Shown: positions 1 through 11,700 of the stretch, piece by piece
How the letters are laid out: each line of letters starts with the position of its first letter
Numbering within the stretch: position 1 is the first letter of the stretch
From: Fasciola hepatica
Taxonomy: Eukaryota; Platyhelminthes; Trematoda; Plagiorchiida; Fasciolidae
DNA length: 64,000 nt
NCBI GenBank assembly: GCA_948099385.1
Contig: CANUEZ040000024.1
Coordinates: 24,153,001 to 24,217,000 of the forward strand
Direction: 5' to 3'
Translations under genes and position numbers: made by a program
Notes under the pieces: generated by a model
The model's input: the letters and a program-made list of their open reading frames with translations, nothing else
Told to the model about the DNA's origin: nothing
Databases searched by the model: none

Positions 1-2405
1 AAATACTTCAAGGAGGAGTTTAGCTGGCTGCGCGCTAGTGTAGATACTTTGACATCAGCAAGTGTAATTGCTTGAGGAGTATCACTTGACACACCATTGG
101 AAGTGGAAGTAGGATCGAGCATTCGATTAGTAAGCTGTGAGAAAGCGGTCGATCCTGACGAACTTCCCCCAGTTCTTTTCAAGATGGGTGTTGGTACGTT
201 GATAAAATCACTGAGCACCTTGCTCCGTGAGGTTTGGAACCAGGAGCGTATTCCGTTAATATGGGGTGAGTCCTTGATTGTATCTATCTTCAAGAATGAA
301 GAACGCAATGACTGTAGTGACCATCGCTGGATTAACTCAAATTCGATAGTCACCAAGGTATTAACTTCAGTTTCGCTGCGCCGTGTGACACCAGCTCGGG
401 AGAATAACGCTCGCGAACAACAGGCCGAATTCCGCTGAGGTGGAGGATGCATCGACCAGATTTTTACTCTTCGCCAATTATTTGAAACGCATAAAACACA
501 CCGTTGACCGATAATAATGGCTTTCCTCGATTTGAACAGTGCCTTTGATTCATTCGACCAAACGATGCTATTCAGTGCCGTACACCGGAAAGGTATGCCC
601 CAGAAGTTCGTGAATCTACTGAGATCATTGTACTTTAATACGTGGCCGCGTAAGGGTTTAAGGTGAAGCGACCATTGGTATCCGGCAAGGATGTCTTGTA
701 TAACTTCATCATGGACGAGATAATGGAGAATGCCTTGCGAAACCTTCAGGATTTGGGCGTGGAACTAGGAAATAGTGAAAAGTAGTCTGACCTGGATTAC
801 GCAGGCGATCTTATCTGCTTGTTTGAATACATTGAAAATGCGCAACGTGCACTGGACAGACTCGCAAGAACTGTAGCTCCATTCGGCATGTTGAAACAGA
901 AGGTCTTAGGTTACTGAGACTCGATAACGCAAATTAGTTGACGTTAAGATGCCCCTCACGATGAAAGCCCATGGCCAAGTAGACACAACACAAATCCCAA
1001 CATAATACCAAATGAACAGGCTGTACGAAAAACACAAGGCACGAAGCCACGCAGACTCACAGCACAGAACACGAGACACAGGTCAAGTAAGCACGCGAGA
1101 CACAGAACACAATCGCGAACGATGAGTGATACCTACGGCCTCGCAGGATTAGTAGAACAGCGGATCACTTGGGTCAAACCTCCTAGCCTCATAGTCGCAC
1201 AACGAAAATGGCCATTGGCTGGCCCACAACTGGAACACAAGCCTCAAACCTCAATAGTGCTAGCCCACCCGCTAGCTAGAGTGAGAGGCCAGACGCAACG
1301 GGGTACCACGCGTTTATTGGTGCCGACCAAAGCAATTCAAACTGAAGAGACAACTCTACCGTTTATATAGTCTGTATCAGAGACTTTGTGGAAATCATGC
1401 ATGAACCTAATCAACGAAGTCTCGTAGGCAGCAAGAAAACATCCATCAAAGGTTTGCATGAAAATATCCAACTGGCGGGGGAAAAATTTCAATTTTGTAC
1501 AAAAACTGAAATGCAGGTTATTCAAAAACTAAACAGTTTTATGGAAAGGTAGTGTCGAGGTTGAATTCTGCGGGTTCGAATGTGTATGAAAAGGACGTTT
1601 TTCTAAAACGGAAGGTGGGCACACGTATATCTCAGGCTCAAGCGGCGCACGCTGAACTGAAGCACATGTGGTGGCTACTCTATATTTTATTGAATTCGCA
1701 CGTTCTGTGCCGCGGTGCGTTCAGTTTTGATGTGTAATTGCGAGACTTGGGGTGTGCGTGCGAAGATGTTCGTGGTCTTGAGGTTTTCGACCATCGATGT
1801 TTGTGTAGTGTCGTTAAGATTGAGTGGAATGACCGAGTGAGCAATGTTGAGGACAAAAATGGAGTGTGGGGTACTAATTCGGAGAATGTCCTGTCACAGT
1901 GTATCCATCTTAGTAGACCTCGTTGATTGGGGCACGTGTTACGTATGGCAAGCAGACGTCTACCATACCGTGCACTATTTTCCGTTCCTCCTCGGGAGTG
2001 GGAGGAAGCACGTGTAGATCAACAGATGACTTGGCAACGGAGAATGAGAAAATGAACGGCGAACGTGGGACAAGTAGGCGCGTCATGTCTTCGTGGTTGG
2101 GGCCGAAAAGATCCGTCAACCAGTTGGCTGGAGACTTTGAAGGATATGGCAACGAACCGTGAACGGTGGTGATTGTGTTGTCACCTTTTGTCGAATCCGA
2201 ATGATTGATCAATGTGTGTTTGTACAGTTAGACTGTATATTCCGTGTGTTGGCTACTAGGGCGTGTTTTTCTTTTCCCGTGTATGTAAATCCATTCCGTG
2301 TTCATCTTGTATGTTCATACTTTCGAATTCAGCTTGCAGAATGGCGAGAAAGACAGTGGTCAGTGAGAATTGTATTGCTATACCACACTCTGCACTGATG
2401 AAGCG
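1..2405 (+). mobile_element. LINE family A copy, broken, entered mid-element
   Basis: A degenerate non-LTR retrotransposon on + that begins before the window. Reverse transcriptase pieces are readable in several frames: a finger block at 97-438 (VDPDELPPVLFKMGVG), FLDLNSAFDSFDQ at about 525, the DYAGDL active-site remnant at about 795, and the post-RT region at 1740-1900 (FDHRCLCSVVKIEW). It matches the family A copy at 40272-43724 in order and wording. Many stops and frameshifts, and an inserted LTR-like segment, make it dead. The 3' end near 2400 retains the last bases before the ATG-repeat tail. Confidence 0.85.
898..1615 (-). mobile_element. LTR-like insertion inside LINE A (possible solo LTR)
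   Basis: Between the LINE RT (ending near 897) and its post-RT region (resuming by about 1615) lies unrelated sequence. Read on minus it has a TATA-like CTATATAAACGG at about 1357-1368 and, some 55 bases on, CAATAAACG, the spacing expected of promoter and poly(A) signal in an LTR. No coding sequence is present. Edges are approximate and I could not find a target duplication. Confidence 0.4.
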
Positions 2406-3007
2406 ACTTAGAGTGAGAGAAGTTTTTCATTGAAAACTTGAAGGGAATTATGAAATCCGTTTGGGGTGTACAAAATTCCTTTATTCAATCTGTTTCTGTG
2501 TGAGTAAATGATATCCGAAAGCATTATACTCACGAACCATAACCGTAGCGGGAACAAATGTATTCAGATATATGTATATTTCGACAGTTACTAATGAAAT
2601 ATCCGTCGCGTCACCAACGACTCTCGTAATGGAGTTCCTTTCCGCTAGAACGTTACTGAGCCGGTTGTATCGATAGCCTTCAGTGTTCAATTTTTTGGTC
2701 CATTTCAGTAGTATAAAAGTATACTGTGTATTCGTTAGTTTCCGTGGTCAGTTCAGATAGCGGAACAAACCATGCGAAGGACTCCGTGGATGTGTAATGT
2801 TGCCTATTTTTCATATGTTGAATGAAACAGCTGTGCGTAGTTTTCCGTAAAGCGTTAAAGAAGCAATCGCCGAAAAATTAACCTAAAATTTTGCGACGAA
2901 TACTCAATAGTTAGTGGCAATTTTTCATCAACAGGGTATTTATTTTTTATAAAATACCATGCTTAGGTTGCGGAAGAGTCACTTGTTAATGAGCTGGCGT
3001 GGGAATC
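2406..3007. other. No recognised feature
   Basis: AT-rich sequence between two LINE fragments. I see no exon-like reading frame with usable splice borders and no repeat that recurs in the window. It probably belongs to the upstream VPS18 intron. Confidence 0.5.
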
Positions 3008-3910
3008 GAATTTGCAGCTGTTGTCATCTAGAAGAGAAGCTGAGGATAGAATGAAATGTTACCGTCCGCTTTCCACTGAGATATTGTCCAGACAACGTTT
3101 CATCCGCTGGGCTGGCTCAACATCAAACCTTGTGTTGGCAAGCGAAGCTCTAGCTGAAGTCGATAAGTTTTGTTGCCCGGGTCATTACGTTTATTCAGGC
3201 GGACGGATAACGGATGAAGTGTCTTCGCGTATACAGAAGCCGCGTTTGGCTTTTGCCAACGTCAGCCATTTGTGGCATCGGCGTGACATCCGGTTGTCTG
3301 TCAGAGTTCGAGTGTACAATGCGGCGGTTAGGTCCGTTCTTTTATACGGCTCAGAAACATGGCCAGTAAGGATAGAAGATAGGCCAAGGCTGTTGATGTT
3401 CGAGCATCGTCGTCTCCGTAGCCATTGCCTGAGTATGGTAGGAACACCGTATCAAATATGCTAAGGTTAGACGCAGGGTGTTGGGAACCAGACGTTTGTC
3501 ACTAGATCAAGTACTGAATCTAAACGGGTTGAGGAGGTTGGGGCATGTGTTACGCATGCCCACGGATAGAATTTCTCAGCGTACGCTGTTCTACGAGACA
3601 GGTAGTGGTTGGAAGTTGGGTTGAGGTGGTCAGTCCATGACATGGCAAAAAGGTATGAAAACCTTGATCAGTGGACTTGACCACGTAGGACGTGTTAGAA
3701 TTCTAGGTTGGGGTCCACGTGATCCGCCTACCAAATGGTTGAAACATTGGGTGATATGGCTAGGTGTCTCGGCCAGTGGCGTAGTTGTATTCGGACTCTC
3801 TCCTTGTCGTCATGATTTCCTCTTGATACTTCGAATTTTTGGATGTTTATCACTACGTTTCTATTCTTTTTGCCCTTTACTGGAAGATGCCGGAAGGTAG
3901 CAACCAAAAC
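3008..3910 (+). mobile_element. LINE family C, 3' fragment
   Basis: The reading frame at 3012-3464 encodes the post-catalytic part of a LINE reverse transcriptase: HLWHRRDIRLSVRVRVYNAA and LLYGSETWPVRIED, a block shared by the other LINEs here. The 3' untranslated part at 3540-3730 is recognisable in reverse complement at about 18990-19200, which places it in the same family. A segment at about 3890-3935 (GGTAGCAACC...CAGAGCACAGAAGTGC) recurs inverted at 37095-37140. The copy is 5' truncated. Confidence 0.8.
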
Positions 3911-4032
3911 CAGAGCACAGAAGTGCGAGGTTAGTGGTTGTGTAAGCTGAAACTGAACTGATCGCTTTGTCACTACCGATTTTCTACCTTTGTGAATCAG
4001 TCACTTAATTCGTTTTCCATTGTGAACCTCAG

Positions 4033-7000
4033 GTTGCTTCCAGCCATTTTACTCTTGGCTCCACCACATGCGATACGTTATTTACAAACAACAGTTGAAC
4101 GGCAAACGTGTGAACAAGCCGTGCACCATTTGCTTATTTGGTTATATGCTCGAACAAACGGGGTCACAGCGCAAGATTCTCAGTCCAAAGATTATTTGTT
4201 CAACTATCTGGAGAACGCCGGTGCCGAGAATCTGGAGAACCTGGTTTCGTTTGGCGAGTCAGGCAATCTATGGGAGCTATCCCAAACATTGATGAATAAC
4301 GATTTGGTCTTTCCCAATTCCAATCAACACACTTTGAATGCAACTGCACACCAAGGAGCTCCCAACCAGATCGGTATGTCGTTTGCTGGCGTCTGCTAAA
4401 TGCACCGCATCAGTAAAGGCTAATACGAACAAAAGCTAACTCCCCCAAAGTGAATCGCGGACTTATCCAAAATGGCAGATATACATGGTGCGGAACCTAT
4501 TTGAATTTAGGACTGTACCAACCATGACTGCGAAAAATATTCTTTTTCGATGAATTTGTGTGCATGTTTGATTTTACTACCGATATCTTGTGTGTTATCT
4601 ATGAAGTGCTGGGTTGAAATCAACATGAAACGGTTCTCCGTATGCAGCCATGGTCTCACTCATCACTAGAATTATTTTACAATCAGTTTTAGTTCTTTCT
4701 AATCTGAAGCTTCTTTTGGCAATTCATTTTCATTGGAACAGGAGTGAAAGAGGTACTTATTCCACGTGTCGAAACCCCAAGTCGATGCTTGTCGTCCGCG
4801 GACCGTAGCGCTAAAGTGCCAGTGATTAATGGACACCACAACATAAGCTCATAGTGTACGGATGCAAGAAAAATCTCAAAGGATTTGTGAAATGGCCTAA
4901 CTATGAAAGCCGATGAACTTTCGTGTCCTATCTACGAGGCTTGCTCGTTGAATATGCGCTAGGTCATAACGAGAATGAAACAGCTTCCCTCTATATACTC
5001 CCAGGGTTCTTCGATGAATTGATCGTTAGGTTTTTCTCTTTATAATTACCTACTTCTCCATAAGTGGAGTGGAAGGGACATATCCCATGGTCCCATAAGT
5101 CCGTTATCTTATTAAGGATAACCGACAATCTGGCCCCGAGACTTGGGGTTATGGAGAACCATATAAAGCCACAATAATTCAGGCGTGGAGTAACGAGCCG
5201 GGTGACAGTGGATAAGTGTCTACCGCCAGTGCGACCGGCGGCACTGATGGGGCTTGTACCCCATACCTTAAACATGATAAAAGCTTGTACCACTCGAACA
5301 TCAGTGGCCAGTTTGTTCTGTGAAATCCACATTAGAGGAAGATTGACAAATGAATGCTAGCAAGCCAGCCAGCCAGCACATCCACGCAATGTACAAGTAT
5401 CGTCCGTCTTGAAAATAGGTCAACATTTATCTCACCTTTGTAACGGGTTAGTCCGTAAGATTGACAACTGAGAAACTAAGCCGTCCGCACTAAAAGAACG
5501 ACTGGTACAGTCAAACAATGCGATTAAACAAAGTTAGGAGTGCATTTAAACTAGAAATCTCGCTCGCAAACAATCAGAGCTAAGGGCAAACCGGACCAAT
5601 CATAAGTGCCATGACTTGATAATATTTCACTTTCCTTATTTATTTGTTATACATAGATGATACAACATTTCAGGAGGCCGCCGAATGCGGAAACAGTTGG
5701 TGGTAACAGGCTCCGATCCCGGGATCTCCGAGTTTGAAGTTCATCATGGTGGCCGTTTTGTCACCGCTGGTGCTGTTCTGCATAAGATCTTCGATTGGTG
5801 CTATTAAACCGAGATGATTCAAAGCCGGCACCAGAGGATGAATGGGCTTGGACAGTTGCATTTTAGATTATCTCTGGTCTTAAGGGTTACAGTCGTCTAG
5901 TTCGTGTAAGGCCTTTTCCACTCCGTTGAGAGCTCGGTGCTACGTGTTTTCAACTTTTGTTAGTCACATCTGATTATTATCATCCGCCACCAACTCCTGT
6001 GTGCACTAGATATGCATTCTGTATTTTGCAGCCCTACCTTTTGATCCCGGTTTTGCTTTGCGCACTTGCAAAGAAGTTGGCCATTTGCCTGGAATTATTT
6101 ATTTGCTAAAATTGATGGGAATGCATCAACAGGCGCTTCAGACCGCTTTACAAGCTGTAAGTTTTCTTTACAATTTATCGATTATAATAAGTGTATGCAG
6201 ATGTATATGTACGTAACCGGTTTAAACAACACATACGCTCAATTGTCTGTTCGCTTCTTCATACCTGAAATAGTTTCCTCTTGGAATATGACCACATTGT
6301 TTTTTGTTACTGCTGAAACCCAGAGGTGCTGCAGAACAATTTCTTTGGACCATTTTATTATTCGGACTCTTGGTAAGGGATTATCTTTTTCCAATCATAG
6401 ACACTTTTCCGCGATATCTTCGTCTGTGACAAAACGTTTTTTTTTTCACTGCTGTCTTCGGACGGTGACCGTCATCGTAAATAGCAATGAGCTCTTCATC
6501 ACGCATGTTCCCATGAGGTGCTTATCGCGGTGAAAAAAGTCTCAGTAATGAATGGCAGAAAACGCCACTTAACTGATGCGGTGTTCTCGTTCGACGCTCA
6601 CCAGAAAAAAGCATAAACGAGAAGCAGATCACCGTCCCGCATCCGTATACAAATAACTTAGATTCTCAGAACATATTGATGACATCCCTGTGCGGCAGTA
6701 AAGTTTAAAAATTTTTCACGCAACTTATTGATGGTTGTTTTTCAACAGTTCAGTGCACCGAATGCTATTAAACCCATTCTGTTTTTTTCTCTCTGTTTTC
6801 CTGCAATTAATTTTGACCCAAGTCACTTAGAATAACCAATTTTGAAATGCTGGTGTGTCAGCGCACTACGACGTCAAATATGCACACGGATTTTTTTATC
6901 CCGGAAAAGGCTCCTCAGAGGGTGCAAAATGCTATTAGACCCAACCGTGGAAGGATGACAAAACGTCGAATTAGCTTGAAAACGCAACGACCTTGGTCAT

Positions 7001-8765
7001 CAGTGATCTAATACTGAGGGATATGTTAATGAACAATGTTCACGTTACATGTGATTCACGAACAAAGTTGACTCAAGCTGGGCATTCTGAAAACAGAGAG
7101 GGTGCGATGTCCAAGGCTTTCTGAGCTGGAACAAGAAAAACTAATCGAATACAAAGACTTGGAGATAAACATGCGCCAGATTCGCAAGAAAATTTCCAGA
7201 TCTATAATAGTTATTCATAAATTTTCGAGGGGTCCCAATCATTCTGTCGTTAAGAAAAAACGAGGAATTCAAAGGAGAATATCCGAGCACGCCTCGAGAA
7301 CACGCTTGTATGATGCTTCGAACCAATTGACGACTACATCGAAGCTGCATAAGTCCTTGCAACTGGCCGAAAGCGTTCGGCATCTACAGCAATACCCACA
7401 GTCTGCACGGTGTCTGCGGCACGGAACGATAAAATCAACGCGTTAGACGACTGGAAGCCATTTTGAGAATTAACATGTATCAGAAGTGAAATCACTCAGA
7501 GCGCTGAATAGAATAATGTGACGGTCACCAATGAGAAAAAGTTTAATTTGACGGTCCTAATGGAATCATGCTACAACTGGAATGGTTCCATGAAAAGCAA
7601 GTTGGATGTCAGTCATCGAAGCCTCGGTGGTGGCTACGCGTTTGTCTGAGTTTTGGTTTTTGAAGATGGAAAATCCCAGTTAGTAGTCTTGGAATGGAAG
7701 CAGGCCGCTGACTCACATCTGAACAATGAATAAATTTCTACTCTCTACTATTCCGAAAAATTAACTGAGGACCACAGAATATCAACAGAAAAACGTCTCC
7801 ATACATACAGCCAACTTCACCGCAATGTAGTTACTGTACCGGAACATCAAGACCATGTACTTGTTCGCTCACAGCTCGCACTTAAACTCGACTGAAACTG
7901 GCACGGGGCTGTTGACGAGGCAAGTCTATGTGTATGGAAGTTCCCATGGCACTTTGTACGGGTTGACGTCTGCCATGCACGATGAACGGAATAGAATAAA
8001 ACTTGAGATCATCCGGCATATAATTGGGAACGTGCTTGGAGGTTGTGTTTCAGTTATCAACACTAAAGGCTGCTATCTTTCGTAACCACCTGGTTGTTCT
8101 TGCTATGGGTCTTGGGGTGGGTTTATTAGCATTTTGCTTCCTTTGCGGAACATTTTCCGAAATAAATCGAGTCTTCTGTTTCACGTTTAAAACCCATGCG
8201 TATATCTGGTATAGCAGTGAGTTGATACATCAGCGTGCCACATTTGGTCATTCTTAGTGGTTTGCATCGAAAGTAACTGCGGGAAGCAGGAAAACGGAAT
8301 AGATTTAATAGCATTCCATGCATGGTATCGACTTTCTGATTTGTACCTTATAAAATCACAACTTCTCTTGAATTGAAACGAACTATCTTAAATGTTCATT
8401 CGTCTGCTTGATAAATTTTGTTCCTGTTCACGCTTCCCGTATCACCGCTGTTTTACCGTCCACAGAAGATGAACGGTTTGGCGAAAGAGATAGCGAAGAC
8501 AGAAACTTTGAGCAAAGAGAAACGTCGAGTATTGTGGACGGAATTGGGTACGTCCTTGTTAACTTGCTGTATTCGTCGTTGTGGACCTGAGCATAGCTAT
8601 CAATTTGCTATCGACTTTTTTCTTTTCTTCTTTATAGCTCGACACGTGATTGTCAACCAGAGTTGCCCTCAGGAAGCAACACAACTTCTACGGGAGTCCT
8701 CTTTGTTAAAACTAGAGGATATACTTCCATGTTTCCACGAATTCGTCACGATTGATGAATTCAAG
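4033..8765 (+). CDS. VPS18: VPS18 exons for the clathrin-like repeat region (4 exons)
   Basis: Exon 4033-4373 starts after a CTCAG acceptor and ends before gtatgt. It encodes LLPAILLL, HAIRYLQTTVERQTCEQAVH and NYLENAG, which match the repeat helices preceding the RING in VPS18; a less conserved insertion follows. Exon 6032-6156 encodes the ALRTCKEVGHLPG and ALQTALQA helices. Exon 8466-8547 encodes GLAKEIAKTE and exon 8638-8765 encodes ARHVIVNQ to FVTIDEFK. The last two are separated by a 90-base intron, while the others are separated by introns of 1.7-2.3 kb holding a SINE and a mariner element. Alignment to the family is by eye; junction phases were checked base by base. Confidence 0.93.
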
Positions 8766-11700
8766 GTTGGCAACACTTGCATTTCCCCTACCAACTGGTT
8801 CATGCTTTATAAGCTCATACAAGATTTACATTCAGTTTTTTTTATCATATCAGTTGGCAACACTACGCTTGCATCTTCTGAGTTAGTGAGGTTTTCTGGT
8901 CAATTTTTTCCTCGTGTTTAGCCCTTGAATAAGGGGTAGGAGGTGGTTGAGTACTTTTGTGAGTGGCTTGCTTTGCAGTATCAACGCACCTCCACTCAGC
9001 ATTGAAGAAACTGGCACACACACACACACGGCACAATTGTTTCACTGAGTTTGCAAACAATTTTCATTAGTGCACATCCGTCACCTGGTCCTTGCTGGGC
9101 CTCAAACCCAGTATGCAGGCCATTCGAGTTTGTGTTCCACGGTCTTGTTCACGCTAGCACTGCATGACATCGATTCGTGTCTAATCTTTCCGTATGAGTA
9201 GCATTGATGAAAAATTGTTTGTTTGTTTCACGCGCCTTGCTTTGTGAGCTCCATCAGCTTGTACGTTAAAGTTAGACTGAGTCTCGTAATTCCCAAACTG
9301 TCCCATCTACTGTAATCAACAGTCCGTCATGCTGCAGGATATGTACGAGGTCACATTTTTCTTCCACTGTCTGATACGTCCATTTTCTTATAAGGCCTTC
9401 ATTTCTTTGTGATTTTTTCACTCTGCTGATGTATCATCAGTTATACGTTTTTGCTGCCTTGCGTGCTGTTTGAATTTTAAATCGATTTTGCGATCGATAT
9501 TCCGAAATGGTGTAACTGCAAAGTCTTTCTGTTGAATTGTAAATTGAATCAACCTCTGACAGTGGAAGTTTTCTTTCTAATATCTCATCATTTTCATGTT
9601 ATAGTCGACACAACACAATAATTGTAAGTTCTTTATTGATAGTCAACTTGGTTAGTCTAGACGCTGCCGGCATCAGACAGTAGTCCACTGTCTCGCGGCT
9701 CGTTGCCTCATCGGAATTATTGGTACTGTATGTGGTTCTCCACTTTAGGTCCGAGGGTCAGGTTGCCGGCTATCTCTAATGGTACAGTGTGCCTTCGAGT
9801 ATACTATTTCTACTACATTCATGCACAAATAATAATCATAATGTACTTTTCATAGATTATGGGATGTATTGTGTACCTTTGGTATACGCTTTTAACTTCC
9901 GTTGCGTCATTGGCCGCGCGAATTTTTTTTCCAACTGTCTATCGTCGTCTGTCATATAAAGAACAGGATGTTTTGTTCTTGAAGCACTTTCATCATTATT
10001 CTACCTCCAGGACGCTATTTGTTCCTCCCTGGACTCGTACCACGAACGAATCGAGAATGTGCGTCGGGAGACTAAGTTTATTATGAAAAGTATGAACGCG
10101 TTGCGTAAGCAGTTGAATGGTTTACGGTGTCGGTGAGTGTTTCTGTTTGTTCATCTGTTATACATATTTTAAAGCCTCCGGTTCGCCAGTGATTATTTCT
10201 GTTTGGGCACTGATTTGTTCTAAGCATTACTCGAATCCGGACGCGACACCGCATCAGCAATACTAATATTAACCATAGCGTATTGAATGATCAAGGCGAA
10301 TCATTAAAGCTCGTCATATTAAGATAATGGGGACGTATGCTACGTACGTCCACAAATCCATTTCTCTGGCTTGCGACGTTCGCTGAGGCAGTTTGGGAGT
10401 TGGATGGCTTCATTGTGACACGCCAGCCGTGCACCAAAATCCCTTACCAGCAGACTCGGTCAAACAGAGCGTGTTAGGCTTCCCGGGCCGAGTCCAACAA
10501 ATCTACCCACTCAATGCGTGGATAGTAGTCAATGTGAAACATTTTTTTGTGCAGTGTAGTTTTCGCATCTATTCCGAGCGTTATGCAGTTACAGGATGGT
10601 GTGAAGTGGAACTATCCCTATTCCCTCAAAATTTGTGTTAGCGACTAATATCTACTGATCCACCAGATCTTGCTACTTTCTACATTTCAAAAAAGTGGAT
10701 GAAAACAGAGGTGTCACACACGCAGGAATGAGCACCCTCTTGATGTGGCATGTTGCACAGTTCTGACCGGGGGATTTATAAGCTCCAAATATTAACGAAC
10801 ATGTTTTGTTTGTTTGATGACTCCGTTATTGACAAGTGCCTTACGCGACATGTTCGTCCCATACGGTAACGGTTTTTACATTTTTGTTTGTTTGATAAAC
10901 GTTCCATTATTTAGTAGGGGGAAAATGTCTAGATATCTCGCTACATCGACCCCGAAAACTCTGTTTCCGTACATTCTCATCCAGGCGTGGCGCAGTTTCA
11001 TAGCTGTTTTTTCGGATAAACGGAAACTTAGACTTCAAGCTTCCTGATAATCACCCGACCTACAAAAAACACATGTAATATGACTTTACAGCTTGCTTAT
11101 CATTTTCCTTTACACATACACACAGTCGTCCACCTTCTCTTAGTTATATCGAAAGTGATGTATATCTCCCAAAATTCACATCGTAATTTCATAGCTTCCT
11201 TAGAATCACCTTGGTAGTAATTTGGTATAATGAAATGGCTGTGATGATACCACCACTTCTAACAGTTTGCGTGCTTTATTCGTTTATTCCCATCATAGCT
11301 ATGAACTGTTGAGTGCCGGAGATCGTTGTGGACAATGTGGTCACGTGCTGTTTACTCGTTCGTTTTACGTTTTCAACTGTGGACACCTGTTTCACACAAA
11401 CTGCCTAATAGAACTCGTGAGTCATTCAAATACACTCCTTCAGTCCTTACTTTTGTTTCATGCCACAGACGAGCAGGTACCACTTAGAAACTATGATCTG
11501 CTTAATAGTAATGTGCTTGCTATAAGGTCTCAGTTCACAATTTCCGAGCTTGCGCGGAAAGTACTACCGTAAACGAGGTTTTCGCTTACACCAATCCACC
11601 GTGTGGTATCATAGAATGATTTTCTCTTAGTAAGTAACCAGAACCCACCAAAACTGGTGTCGTGCTGTTGAGAATATAGCTCAACTTCCCCAATACTGAG

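Larger units (their letters stand above)
6746..8326 (+). mobile_element. Tc1/mariner DNA transposon, inactive, with inverted ends
   Basis: About 1.6 kb. The terminal inverted repeats contain GAATGCTATTAAACCCATTC at 6760 and, at 8297-8316 in reverse complement, GAATGCTATTAAATCTATTC: 18 of 20 bases agree. A further internal copy of the motif (AATGCTATTAGACCCA) lies at about 6929. Between them is a broken transposase gene on +. The element sits in the VPS18 intron between exons ending 6156 and starting 8466. Confidence 0.88.

Noticed and set aside
4068..4292. Alternative frame over the first VPS18 exon
   Set aside because: The frame at 3992-4399 matches VPS18 and agrees in phase with the next exon; this one is a shadow.
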